Below the pieces are notes generated by a model. It was not told the DNA's origin. It searched no databases and was given only the letters and a program-made list of their open reading frames with translations. Of a DNA stretch of 64,000 nt, positions 1-9,029 are shown in pieces. Origin of the DNA: Scytonema hofmannii PCC 7110 (lineage in GTDB: Bacteria; Cyanobacteriota; Cyanobacteriia; Cyanobacteriales; Nostocaceae); NCBI RefSeq assembly GCF_000346485.2, contig NZ_KQ976354.1, forward strand, positions 6,106,479 through 6,170,478. The letters run 5' to 3'. The position numbers and the translations under genes were made by a program. Numbering within the stretch: the first letter of the stretch is position 1; each line of letters starts with the position of its first letter.

Positions 1-1137
1 AAAGAGAGTATCATTCCCGCCAGCACCGACCAGAGAGTCGCTGCCTATACCTCCATCAAGAAAATCATTGCCAGCACTACCACTGAGGGTATCATTCCCA
101 TCATTGCCAAAGAGGTTATCGTTGTTGTCTGTTCCATTGAGGGTGTTGTCATTGACATCTCCAAGGTACAAACCAATAGCATCAACGGCGATCGCACCCG
201 TGAGATCCGCTCCTACAAAAGTGGCGTTTGTGAAGTCGCCTTTAGACAGATCGGCATTTCTCAGGTTGGCATTGGTAAAATTCGCACCAATAGCAGTTCC
301 GTTGAAGAAGAGACCTTCGGCATGAGCTTGAGTAAAGTTAGCTCCACTCAAGTCGGTGTCGTCAAATTTGGCCCCACTGAGATTTGTAACTGTAATACTG
401 CCATTAGTCGCGACAAAGGGACTAAAATCAGCACCCTTTAAAACAGCATCATCTGCAAGAAAGTTGCTTAAATTAGCGCCACGAAATCTGACATTACCCG
501 GTTGGCTGGGATCGAGTGGAGCATCACTGAGAGAGACATTACTGAGATTAGCTAGGTCAAAAATAGAGTTTTGCAGGGTAATATCCGTAAGTTTTGCTAG
601 TCGGAAGTCAGCACCTGTGGCATTGACATTTATGAAAAGAGTTGCTTCAAAGTTCGTCTCTTCGAGCGTGGCATTGACTAGTGTGGCACCCGTTAAGTCA
701 GCGGCTTTGAGATTCGCTTTGTCTAGATTGGCTCCTGTAAAATTCGCCCCTCTAAGGTTGGGTCGTTCAGATTGTTCGCCACTGAGATTGGCTTCTTGCA
801 AGTTAGCATTAGTTAGATCGGCATTTGACAGGTTAATGAATTTGGTGGTAATCAACGACAAATTAGCTTGTCTCAGGTTGGCTCCACTGAGATTAACATT
901 CTCCAATTTTGCTTTGAAGAATGTCGCTGGTTGCGGAAAGTTATTGTTAGGGGCAAAAATGGCATGAGATGCATCCACGTTGAGCAGCTCCGCTTCTTCA
1001 AAGTTAGTACCTCTGAGCTGTGTTCTCACAAATTGAACGCCGTTCAACTTGGCTTTGAAAAACGTCGAGCCATTCAGGTTTTGGTTGCTAAAGTGATTTC
1101 CTACCAGAGTTTGTTCGCTATAGTTGAAAGCTGGCAT
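1..1137 (-). CDS. pentapeptide-repeat protein with C-terminal RTX repeats (partial)
   Basis: The reverse strand is open without a stop from the ATG at 1137 to the window edge (379 codons), so the C-terminus is missing. Residues about 1-320 consist of five-residue repeats of the A(D/N)LXX type (for example SGANLRQANLS, TNANLQEANLS), which fold as a right-handed quadrilateral beta-helix. From about residue 330 the sequence changes to GNDGNDTLSGSAGNDFLDGG-type nonapeptides, the calcium-binding RTX beta-roll. An AGAGGG ribosome site lies about 9 bases upstream of the ATG. There is no N-terminal signal peptide, as expected for RTX proteins exported by type I secretion through a C-terminal signal, which would lie outside the window. 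It is followed on the same strand by no visible transporter. The role is unknown; surface or extracellular calcium-dependent binding is an inference. The domain fusion is clearly visible. Confidence 0.85.
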   Translation of the reverse strand, partial: MPAFNYSEQTLVGNHFSNQNLNGSTFFKAKLNGVQFVRTQLRGTNFEEAELLNVDASHAIFAPNNNFPQPATFFKAKLENVNLSGANLRQANLSLITTKFINLSNADLTNANLQEANLSGEQSERPNLRGANFTGANLDKANLKAADLTGATLVNATLEETNFEATLFINVNATGADFRLAKLTDITLQNSIFDLANLSNVSLSDAPLDPSQPGNVRFRGANLSNFLADDAVLKGADFSPFVATNGSITVTNLSGAKFDDTDLSGANFTQAHAEGLFFNGTAIGANFTNANLRNADLSKGDFTNATFVGADLTGAIAVDAIGLYLGDVNDNTLNGTDNNDNLFGNDGNDTLSGSAGNDFLDGGIGSDSLVGAGGNDTLF

Positions 1138-1286
1138 ATGCAATCCCTCTAAAAAATGTAAAAGTTCCCTAATTTGTCAAAAAACTGTAGGTGCAATCTG
1201 AAGCGAAAATGAGTCGCGCTTCTTACAGAAACTTGATTTGCGAATTTTGATAACAGTTACCTTAAGTGACTGCTTTCACTAAACTG

Positions 1287-2567
1287 TTAAGAGACGCGAT
1301 CGCGTGAAATAAGACTTGTCGTCTTCGCTTTATCAGCCCAAGTCAGTACTTTGTTGCTCTCTTCTTGCTGCTGTATCCATTGCAGGTGCTGCGGTAACAA
1401 TTGCGACAAGTCATAGTGCTCTAGAATTGTTTGCCGTGCTCGTTCGCGAATAGCTGCCATTTTTTCTGGATGCTGGAGTGCTTCTTCGATGCGAGCGCAG
1501 ATTTCACGAGCTGAAAAAAAGTCAACTAACAAACCATTGACACCATCTCGGATGACCTCGGTGACGGGTGCAGTGTTGGAAGCTACTAGCAAGCAACCTG
1601 CTGATAAGACTTCTAGCATTGACCAAGACAAGACAAAGGGACGAGTGAGATAAACGTGTACAGAGGATGCTTGCAGAACTTGCAAGTATTCTGAATAAGG
1701 CAACCAACCTGTAAAATGAACTCTGTTGAGGTCGAGGTCATATTTTTCCAACATCGCCTGTTTGTATGTTTTGCCTTCTGGCAATGATTTCCCGTAGGCG
1801 ACCCGGTTTTCTCCCACAATGACCACGTGACACTGGGGTCGCCGCTCCTGAAGTAAAGCCACCGCCTCCATAAACTGCGGAAAACCACGATACGGTTCCA
1901 TACCCCTGGCGACATAAGTCACCAGTTCTTCTGCGTGGGACAGGTCTAAATTGATGCGCGGTAATACTAATTTTGCTCCTGGCTTGGGGCAAAAGAAATT
2001 TGTATCAATCCCATCATGACATACAGTAACTTTACTGTGATATTCTTTGGGAAATTGTTGCTTTTGCCAATTGGTAGGAGAAAGACCGCGATCGCAACTG
2101 TATAAATCCATTAAGATCGGCGCATTTTTCAGCCGAATGCGTGCTTCATCGTCAGCATTCAGGGGTTCATTGGGGTCAAAATCGGCATCGGTGCCATGAG
2201 CGTGGTAAAACCATTCAAAATAACAAAGTAATTGCGCTTTTGGGAAAATATCTTTAATTAACAGAGTTGGACCCCAACCGGAATGACCGTAGACAACATC
2301 CGGAACAAACCCACGAGAAGAAAGTTGTTCCGCCATGCGATAAACAGCCTGACCTTGAAGCACAGCATTTTCTAACGGTCTGACGTAGTGATGGGTTTCA
2401 GGTCGCGCTTCTCGTTTTGAGGTATAGATGACCTTATGAACACCAGGGATACTACCCTCACGACGGGTGGTGCCAAAAACCACTTGGTGTCGTTTGTCTT
2501 GAGCTAAAGCCGCAGCCACGTGACGAAACTGGGCTGGAAAATTGGGGTGCAGGAATAAAATTCGCAT
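1287..2567 (-). CDS. glycosyltransferase, group 1 (GT4-like)
   Basis: 426 residues. The N-terminus MRILFLHPNFPAQFRH is the first Rossmann strand and loop of a GT-B fold. The C-terminal half carries the donor-site segment WSMLEVLSAGCLLVASN followed by APVTEVIRDGVNGLLVDFF, matching the E-x7-E type region of retaining GT4 enzymes that use nucleotide sugars. The central PYRGFPQFMEAVALL and HVVIVGENR segments are also typical of the family. It should be cytoplasmic and transfer a sugar to a polysaccharide, lipid or protein acceptor; the substrate cannot be read from the sequence. It lies between RTX genes on the same strand, so a role in cell-surface material is plausible but unproven. No strong ribosome site precedes the ATG. 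Confidence 0.85.
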   Translation of the reverse strand: MRILFLHPNFPAQFRHVAAALAQDKRHQVVFGTTRREGSIPGVHKVIYTSKREARPETHHYVRPLENAVLQGQAVYRMAEQLSSRGFVPDVVYGHSGWGPTLLIKDIFPKAQLLCYFEWFYHAHGTDADFDPNEPLNADDEARIRLKNAPILMDLYSCDRGLSPTNWQKQQFPKEYHSKVTVCHDGIDTNFFCPKPGAKLVLPRINLDLSHAEELVTYVARGMEPYRGFPQFMEAVALLQERRPQCHVVIVGENRVAYGKSLPEGKTYKQAMLEKYDLDLNRVHFTGWLPYSEYLQVLQASSVHVYLTRPFVLSWSMLEVLSAGCLLVASNTAPVTEVIRDGVNGLLVDFFSAREICARIEEALQHPEKMAAIRERARQTILEHYDLSQLLPQHLQWIQQQEESNKVLTWADKAKTTSLISRDRVS

Positions 2568-2759
2568 GATTGGTTGAGTGAAATGAACTCGGAAATATAA
2601 AGTTCAGAATTCCGAATTCTTTTTGTGATTTTAATCCCACTGTCCCTTTGGTAAGAGACAGCAGGAGAGACTAAGATGAAGACAGTGAATTTGTTCAGGG
2701 TAACTCAAGAGGCGTGTGGCTCAGAGCTATCTAAGTTCACCCGCCTGGTTGCCCATTTC

Positions 2760-3905
2760 CTAAGCGATAAAATCTGCTGCAGTAAAGTTTTCGGAAGATA
2801 CGTTAATGACGTTCGCTAAAACTTCGCCAGTTTCAGTAATTGATATCCGAGTACTCGCTTGACCATTAATAATGACATCGGTTAAAGTAAGGTCTTCAAA
2901 CGGTACATCGACCTCAAAGAAATCTACGCCAACCTCAAAGTCATTGATTCTGTCACCTGCTGGACGAGGTTCGCCAGGCTCAAAATCAACAGATGATAAG
3001 ACAAAGAAGTCACTGCCCGCTCCACCAGTCAAGTTGTCAGTGACTCCGTCTGCTTCACCGCCAGTGAGGGTGTCATTGCCAGATTCGCCTATAACCCTGT
3101 CGGCACCAGCACCGCCATCAAGGAAGTCATCACCAGCACCACCGTTAACGACGTCATCGCCACCAAGCGTATCCTCTCCATCACCGTAAAGAGTGTCATT
3201 GCCACCTCCACCTAAAACTCTGTCAGCGCCATCTCCACCCTCAAGGTAATCACTTTCAGCGCCACCCTGGAGAGTGTCATTGCCACCCTCTCCATACAAG
3301 GTGTTAGTGCCAGCCTCACCGTTGAGACTGTCGTCACCACCTCCACCGTAGAGAGTATCGCTACCACCTCCGCCTAAGAGGACGTCATTACCACCTTCAA
3401 TCAATCCTTCTGTGTCATCGCCGTAAAGCAAGTCATCAGAGCTGCTACCAATCACCGTGTCTGCATCGTCACCACCAAGTACAGTATCTTCAAAACCACC
3501 AAAGAGATAGTCATTGCCCGCACCCCCATCTAATAAATCTTTGTCATCACTAAGAGCTTGTCCGCCATTGAGGGTGTCATTGCCTTCTTCACCATACAGT
3601 TCGTCCTCGCCTGCACCCCCAAGTAAGCTGTCAGCACCATCTCCACCAAACAGAACGTCTTTATCTAGCCCACCATTGAGGATATCATTACCAGCCTCAC
3701 CATACAGTTCATCTTCACCATCATCCCCAAATAATCTATCAGCACCAGCTCCACCAAACAGAGTGTCTTTATCGAGTCCACCTTGAAGGAGGTCATTACC
3801 GCCTAAGCCAATTAAAAGGTCTTCACCAGCCTGACCGCGCAGCGTGTCGGCTTGATTACTACCTTGAAGGGTATCTGATTCCAGTGTTCCGTTTCTAACT
3901 ACCAT
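2760..3905 (-). CDS. RTX (hemolysin-type) calcium-binding repeat protein
   Basis: 381 residues made almost entirely of GGxGxDxLx nonapeptides (GGNDLLQGG, GEAGNDILNGG and many more) from about residue 20 to 300. This is the parallel beta-roll that binds calcium in the turns. The last 80 residues are non-repetitive (DFFVLSSVDFEPGE, DRINDFEVGVDFFEVD) and resemble the C-terminal cap and secretion signal of type I secreted proteins. AAAGGA lies 8 bases before the ATG. There is no catalytic domain, so the protein is probably structural or adhesive. It neighbours a second RTX gene and a pentapeptide-RTX fusion. The Pro/Ser-rich frames on the opposite strand are shadows of the repeat composition. Confidence 0.88.
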   Translation of the reverse strand: MVVRNGTLESDTLQGSNQADTLRGQAGEDLLIGLGGNDLLQGGLDKDTLFGGAGADRLFGDDGEDELYGEAGNDILNGGLDKDVLFGGDGADSLLGGAGEDELYGEEGNDTLNGGQALSDDKDLLDGGAGNDYLFGGFEDTVLGGDDADTVIGSSSDDLLYGDDTEGLIEGGNDVLLGGGGSDTLYGGGGDDSLNGEAGTNTLYGEGGNDTLQGGAESDYLEGGDGADRVLGGGGNDTLYGDGEDTLGGDDVVNGGAGDDFLDGGAGADRVIGESGNDTLTGGEADGVTDNLTGGAGSDFFVLSSVDFEPGEPRPAGDRINDFEVGVDFFEVDVPFEDLTLTDVIINGQASTRISITETGEVLANVINVSSENFTAADFIA

Positions 3906-4195
3906 AAATTTATCCTTTCAAAAAGAATTAAGAATTGTGTTGTGTCACTTGAACGGACTTAATGCACGGTATCAAGTCCTGTTAGTTTGTTTTTGCAACT
4001 CTCACCACTCCCCTCTTTCAAACTTGATATCGGGTGCCAAAGGCATGGTGAGAAGTTGCACGATCGATCGCTCCACAATTGAGAGTCTACAGACTGTCTG
4101 TTTGCGATACTTATACCAAGTTGGATTCCAACATAGTCTTTCATTACTACCTATCAGCAATCAGCTGATAGCTGATGGTTGACTACTACTTGGTA

Positions 4196-5284
4196 TTAGA
4201 TGACAACAATATCATTTCTCGCGATCGCCGGATTGTTAGACAGTCCGACTAGCTCTATTTGTGAAGCGCTACCTGTACCATCGACATCAAAGTACAGGAT
4301 ACCTATGCTTCTGTCGTAAATAAACCTATCTAAGGCATCACTTGCTAGTGAACCCAAGTGAAATCGATTTGCTGTGAGTACGCCTGGCTGTAGCCCACCA
4401 CCAAACTCATCAGCCGACACATAGATAGTGTCATTAACGACAGAAAAATCTGTAATGTTATCAAATCCTTCATCGGGGTTATTGAAGAGAAAGCTGTCAG
4501 TACCCGCACCGCCAATCAGCGTGTCGTTACCAACGCCACCAATGAGGGTATCATTGCCGTCTCCGCCATTGAGAATGTCATTTCCGCCATTGAGTGGATC
4601 ATCGCCACCCTCACCATAGAGGACGTCGTTACCTGCTCCACCATTGAGAGTATCACTGCCTATGTCACCCTTGAGGAAGTCTGTATCATTCCCACCATTC
4701 AGAGTGTCATCTCCCACGCCACCATCAAGGGTATCAGCATTTTCTCCACCCTCAATCAAGTCACTGCTATCTCCACCTAGGAGGGAGTCAAAACCATTTC
4801 CGCCTAAAATGGTGTCATTTCCATCCCAACCATCAATAGTGTCATTACCGTCTCCGCCACTCAGGGAATCATTGCCAGACTCACCTTCGATATTGCCTGC
4901 TTCGTCAAATATAACCCCACCAAGAAAATCATCTCCAGCAGAGCCTAAAAGAGTGTCTTCACCCTCCTGACCAAAGAGCGTGTCATTCTGATTACCGCCA
5001 TTGAGGAAGTCATTCCCATTTTCACCATTCAGGAAATCGTTGCCATTTCCGCCATTGAGAAAGTCATCAGCATCATCGCCATAAAGAAAGTCTGTACCAT
5101 CGCCACCGTCAAGAGAGTCAGTTCCATCGTTACCCAACAGGGTATCAGAACCCGCTCCACCCAAGAGAGTATCATCGCCATCGTCACCATCGGCGAAGTC
5201 ATTCCCTCCTAGAGCACGAATCAAATCGTTTGCGTCGATACCGAAGAGGGTGTCATTCCCCCCAGTACCAGTAATAGTACTCAT
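4196..5284 (-). CDS. RTX calcium-binding repeat protein
   Basis: 362 residues from the chosen start. The reading frame could extend to 5419, but the sequence before MSTITGTGG lacks repeats. An AGGAG ribosome site sits 6 bases before the ATG at 5284 and directly abuts an alternative ATG at 5290, so 5284 is preferred. The body is about 25 RTX nonapeptides of the GGNGNDFLNGENGND type. The C-terminal 90 residues (DSFLFNNPDEGFDNITDF, then a segment with FHLGSLASDALDRFIYD and GILYFDVDGTGSASQIELV) form the conserved cyanobacterial RTX cap. It is probably secreted by a type I system encoded elsewhere; its function is unknown. Codon and repeat style match the neighbouring RTX gene, suggesting duplication. 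Confidence 0.85.
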   Translation of the reverse strand: MSTITGTGGNDTLFGIDANDLIRALGGNDFADGDDGDDTLLGGAGSDTLLGNDGTDSLDGGDGTDFLYGDDADDFLNGGNGNDFLNGENGNDFLNGGNQNDTLFGQEGEDTLLGSAGDDFLGGVIFDEAGNIEGESGNDSLSGGDGNDTIDGWDGNDTILGGNGFDSLLGGDSSDLIEGGENADTLDGGVGDDTLNGGNDTDFLKGDIGSDTLNGGAGNDVLYGEGGDDPLNGGNDILNGGDGNDTLIGGVGNDTLIGGAGTDSFLFNNPDEGFDNITDFSVVNDTIYVSADEFGGGLQPGVLTANRFHLGSLASDALDRFIYDRSIGILYFDVDGTGSASQIELVGLSNNPAIARNDIVVI

Positions 5285-5290
5285 AGCCAT

Positions 5291-6709
5291 CTCCTTTTCT
5301 TGATTATTTAACTTGCCAAAACCCTGGTATTCCAAAGGAAATAGGCTATGGTTTTCATTTTTCCAGACCAAACTCTTGCATTCTTCTTGACAGGAGACGA
5401 TACACGTTTGCGTCAGCATTCCGCAGAAAACAAGTTATAAAACCTGTCCACAGAGTATGCGTGGCATTGTAAAAATATCTCTGTTGAATAAAAAAGAGTA
5501 GATCGAAAAAAATCAAAAGCTAGAACACCAATTCAGTGATAGTCACTCGGTAGATTGCTGGCGGTAGATGACAGGCTTGAGAGTGCCGAAACGGTAAGCT
5601 TTTCACCGTCAATCGGAATTACTGAATCGATGTTTTAGTATTCAGGATACACAATATTCCACGAATTGCTCTACAAGGTAGAACCAGAATAGTATTTCTT
5701 GTTCCTCCACGAACAAACAAAGGAAGCAGTGCAATACGGGACTCCTCCAGTTTAAATAACTGTTTCGTCGCGACTTAATTTAACATTCACTCGCACACAA
5801 TTTATGCAAATTCCAGACTCGAAAATTGCTGAATTCTCCTCGTTCATTGAGTTGTTAACTTACAAAAAAGTATTGGGGCTTAGAAAATTTCTTTTGGATA
5901 GAGAAGCACAAAGGATATCGCAACAGGGATTTCTTTTACTTCTCACCAAAATTTAATAAGAACACTTTTTTCTTACAAATCAATGCTAACTTATTTAATT
6001 CTCAATCAGATGCACCCAATACAATCTGTACAACCAATAAGCATTAGATTATGTTTTGTGTTCTTTATTTTTTTTGTTTTGATCTCGTTCTTTTTATATC
6101 ACAACGAATCTAAGCTCGTCAATGAGTTATACCAAAATTAGTAGAACAGCATTTTGTCCTAATTCTGTTTGATATAAGTGATAAAAATATGATTAGTTGG
6201 ATGTTATCTATTGGCTTGCCTACACAATCGTCAGAATCTACTGCAAATACCTGCTCAACGGTATCTACTTTTATGTCAGCATTTAACAATAATCCAGCAA
6301 GAGATATTACGCACCATGCATCACAGCAAAATTAATTTCTAAAGTGCAAAAAGTGAATTAATTTTGTCAATATTGTTGCAACAGAAAAATCAAGTAGGAA
6401 AAGTTGGATAAAATATAACATTTCAAACGTACTACAATGTTTAGAAGATTTCCAACCAAGCTCCAATGCTTCTTTTTACAATGCTATACATCAGATGGAG
6501 AATAGGTAGGAGTTTTTCTCCCACTAATTATAAGTATGGACTGGCGGCATTTTAATAATAAGAGTAGCGCCTGCGTTTTCAGCTTTTTGTACTGCTACGG
6601 TAAGTGTTGTCCATACATTTCCTTGAAAGTTTCGCTCTACCTACGTATATTTCTAACGAAGCAAAAAATTAGAACGCTTGGTTGTTGGCAAACATTATTT
6701 TCGTTCCTT
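5291..6709. other. gene-poor AT-rich intergenic stretch
   Basis: About 1.4 kb with no convincing intact gene. Two short reverse-strand segments look like decayed coding sequence. One lies near 6160-6325 (a peptide containing SLAGLLLNADIKVDTVEQV). The other ends at a TAG at 6524 (a peptide containing TLTVAVQKAENAGATLIIK). Neither has a start or enough length to assign. The first 100 bases probably hold the promoter of the RTX gene that starts at 5284. Confidence 0.4.
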
Positions 6710-6946
6710 TCATACCAATCGTACACCTACCTTTGGTACAAATGTTAGACCGCGACGGACAGGTAGTAAAGGTTGCTTTTCAGCAAGAGTGAATGAGTTA
6801 TGTGATAATATAGCAGCCAGTACTAATTTTATTTCAAACATGGCAAACGCCATGCCAAGACAGTGCCGATTTCCTCTACCAAAAGGGAAATATTCATAGG
6901 GATAAAACTGCCGTTCTAAAAATATTTCTGGCTTAAATTGCTTTGG
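6710..6946 (-). pseudogene. cytochrome P450, C-terminal remnant
   Basis: The reverse strand encodes 78 residues, starting with PKQFKPEIFLERQF and continuing into FPFGRGNRHCLGMAFAMFE, the heme-thiolate loop of P450s (FxxGxxxCxG with the axial cysteine). It ends naturally with VGVRLV and a TGA at 6710. Upstream the frame meets a stop immediately (TAA before the first proline) and there is no I-helix or ExxR region, so about 85 percent of the gene is gone. The heme loop itself is undamaged, suggesting recent truncation. No insertion sequence is visible at the break. Confidence 0.75.
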
Positions 6947-7014
6947 TTAGAGGTTAGTAGGGGCGCAGATCCTTGCGTCTGTGCAGTGGTTATACCAATT
7001 CTATATCAATACGT

Positions 7015-7617
7015 TTAGGGTAGTAAACCCAATCGCTCTCTCAATTCACTGATTTGTTCTCCCCAGTGTTCTTCAAAACGAAATCCTAAGAGAAATTCTG
7101 CTTTTTTGCCAAGTTCAAAGCCTTTGTTTACATTATCAGAGATGTCTTGGCGTTGTTGAGGAGCTAAGAGAGGATAAAGCAATTTTGCAAACCACAGACT
7201 AATTTTTAAAGATTTGCTATAATTTTGAGCAGAGGCAAAAGCATATATGCCTATTTCTCCTGCATAACTAGTGTCAAAGCCCAGCAAGAGATGAAAAATA
7301 TCGTGAGTAACAACATACCTCAGAGCAAAGACATTGCGTTTGGCAACCTCCTCTAGTTCAGAACTAACATTAAACGGCTTCAAATTATTTGCCTGCATAT
7401 AATCTGCATATTCTCGTCCAAAAGTTCCTTTGGGATATTTGCTCAATTCTTCCAAGTTAATATAAGAGTGGTACCCCACAACTTGTTGCAATTTAGATAC
7501 TACTATCGGGTCGGCTTTTGCACCTAATAAATCTGCTTTTAAAATAGCAAAATCACCAAGATTATCAGATTTTCTATAAGCTTCAAGCGCTTTAATTTTT
7601 TGAAGTTTAGCAAACAT
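7015..7617 (-). CDS. COQ4-like protein
   Basis: 200 residues. Residues 105-121 read HDIFHLLLGFDTSYAGE, the HDxxH-x11-E metal-binding signature of the Coq4 family. In mitochondria that protein scaffolds ubiquinone synthesis, and it was more recently linked to ring decarboxylation and hydroxylation. Cyanobacteria make plastoquinone rather than ubiquinone, so the substrate here is unknown. The rest is helical, with an amphipathic segment AKLLYPLLAP compatible with membrane-surface association. It lies just downstream of an NdhK paralogue on the same strand with about 150 bases between them. Co-transcription with that gene is possible but not demonstrated. Family assignment is good; physiological role uncertain. 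Confidence 0.75.
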   Translation of the reverse strand: MFAKLQKIKALEAYRKSDNLGDFAILKADLLGAKADPIVVSKLQQVVGYHSYINLEELSKYPKGTFGREYADYMQANNLKPFNVSSELEEVAKRNVFALRYVVTHDIFHLLLGFDTSYAGEIGIYAFASAQNYSKSLKISLWFAKLLYPLLAPQQRQDISDNVNKGFELGKKAEFLLGFRFEEHWGEQISELRERLGLLP

Positions 7618-7764
7618 ATTTTATCCGCGTTCATCTACTACAGGCTGCGATTAAATATTACTCTAAATCACGAACAATCGCCGCTCACAGGTGGAATACC
7701 ATAGGGAGTGGGGAGTAGGGAATGGTTCTCTTGTCCCCAACCTAGGATTTTTATTTGCGCCGAT

Positions 7765-8460
7765 TTACAAATCACGAGAGTTTGTAGCAGGTTGAAGAGC
7801 TAAAGGAAATTCCAACCCTGTAGCTGCAGCAATTTCTTGTGGTGGTGCAACTCGTGTTGAGCTTTTCAAGTATTGCCCATCATTAATAGGGCTGACAACT
7901 TTCATTTTATGGGTAGTGCTGTAGTAGCGGTGAGATTGCTGAATTTGATGCCTATCTTGTATGCTCTCGTTGGCAATCTTTTTCCGCAATTTGATGATGG
8001 CATCAATCACAGCCTCTGGTCTAGGAGGACATCCCGGTATGTAAACATCAACTGGAATTAACTTATCTACGCCTCGAACAGCAGAAGGAGAATCGGTACA
8101 GAACATACCACCAGTGATTGTGCATGCTCCCATGGCGATGACATATTTTGGTTCTGGCATTTGTTCGTAAAGCCGCACCAAGTTTGGCGCATACTTCATG
8201 GTAATTGTACCTGCGGTAATCAGCAAATCTGCTTGTCGGGGAGTTGCACGGGGAATCATGCCAAATCTTTCCATATCAAATCGGGAAGCATAAGCAGCCA
8301 TAAATTCCATAAAGCAGCAGGCTGTCCCAAACATCAAGGGATATAAACTAGACATCTTTGCCCAGTTGTACAGGTCGTCTACAGTGGTGAGAATAAGATT
8401 TTCAGAAAGTTGTTGCGTTATTTGTGGATGCTCAATAGGATTAATGACAGAGTTAGTCAT
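7765..8460 (-). CDS. ndhK: NDH-1 subunit K paralogue (NuoB/NdhK family)
   Basis: 231 residues. It carries the four cysteine ligands of the N2 [4Fe-4S] cluster: C48 and C49 in GTACCFME, C113 in GACTITGG and C144 in PGCPPRP. Subunit K passes electrons to plastoquinone in the hydrophilic arm of the thylakoid NDH-1 complex. I chose the ATG at 8460 because GGGGGA sits 8 bases upstream; the longer TTG start overlaps that site. In cyanobacteria ndhK normally lies in ndhC-K-J, but neither ndhC nor ndhJ is adjacent here. Compared with my recollection of the operonic protein it is divergent ([27 protein letters not shown]). I therefore infer an extra orphan copy, and the symbol denotes family rather than proven orthology. 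Confidence 0.85.
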   Translation of the reverse strand: MTNSVINPIEHPQITQQLSENLILTTVDDLYNWAKMSSLYPLMFGTACCFMEFMAAYASRFDMERFGMIPRATPRQADLLITAGTITMKYAPNLVRLYEQMPEPKYVIAMGACTITGGMFCTDSPSAVRGVDKLIPVDVYIPGCPPRPEAVIDAIIKLRKKIANESIQDRHQIQQSHRYYSTTHKMKVVSPINDGQYLKSSTRVAPPQEIAAATGLEFPLALQPATNSRDL

Positions 8461-8718
8461 GGGTAAGTCCCCCAAAAAATTTGAATAAGTTCTTGAAAAA
8501 TGCGTTTAATGCATATTTTGGTATAAAAGTCAACTATGACACCAAACGCTACTCACGAAAACAACCTTTCTAAAAGAAGCTCTCGATCGCAACTTCTTTT
8601 GGCTTGTTGATAACTACATCAGCAATAACTACAGTTTCCGATAACGTCTCGACTTGCACTAGTAAAGATAAAGGTTTTAAGACGCTAACTTAACAACTAG
8701 TCCCTTTCCGCCAGAAGA

Positions 8719-8849
8719 TTAGGGACTTCCAAATAAAAAAATATCCAACTTTCTCTTGTGGTGCGGGATTGACGCCCGCCACTGATATAGAACGGGCGAG
8801 GACGCCCGTCCCACAATCACCGGATAATTTATTTCTTGGACATCCCTTA
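8719..8849. mobile_element. MITE-like element with terminal inverted repeats
   Basis: The left end TTAGGGACTTCCAAATAAA is mirrored at the right end by TTTATTTCTTGGACATCCCTTA, with ATATCC and GGATAA continuing inward. This makes an imperfect inverted repeat of about 28 bases. The centre holds a GC-rich palindrome (GACGCCCGCC...GGGCGAGGACGCCCGTC). Related copies occur at 37901-38122 and, without full ends, near 39470-39550. No coding capacity. Confidence 0.7.
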
Positions 8850-8854
8850 CCTAT

Positions 8855-8908
8855 TAAAAAACCGCTCCTGAGCCAAGGACGCCAAGAAAAAGAAAGAACA
8901 GGAGCGGT
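8855..8908 (-). terminator. rho-independent terminator
   Basis: On the reverse strand a perfect 10-bp stem (ACCGCTCCTG / CAGGAGCGGT) is followed by a TTTTTT run. It lies 120 bases downstream of the GFA-family gene stop at 9030, which it probably terminates. Confidence 0.7.
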
Positions 8909-9029
8909 CATCTTACACCGGGAAGGGAGTAGTGCAGTGCGGCTGCGGATCGAATGTCTGTTTCCCGCAGATGAGACGACTAAAAGAAACTGGAAGAAAG
9001 ACATAATCAAGTACCGATGATACACAGGA

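Noticed and set aside
68-967. Forward frames opposite the pentapeptide gene
   Set aside because: Antisense shadows; the reverse strand carries an unbroken pentapeptide and RTX protein.
2872-4970. Long Pro/Ser-rich forward frames opposite the RTX genes
   Set aside because: They mirror the repeat composition of the reverse-strand RTX genes, have no ribosome sites and no plausible protein character.
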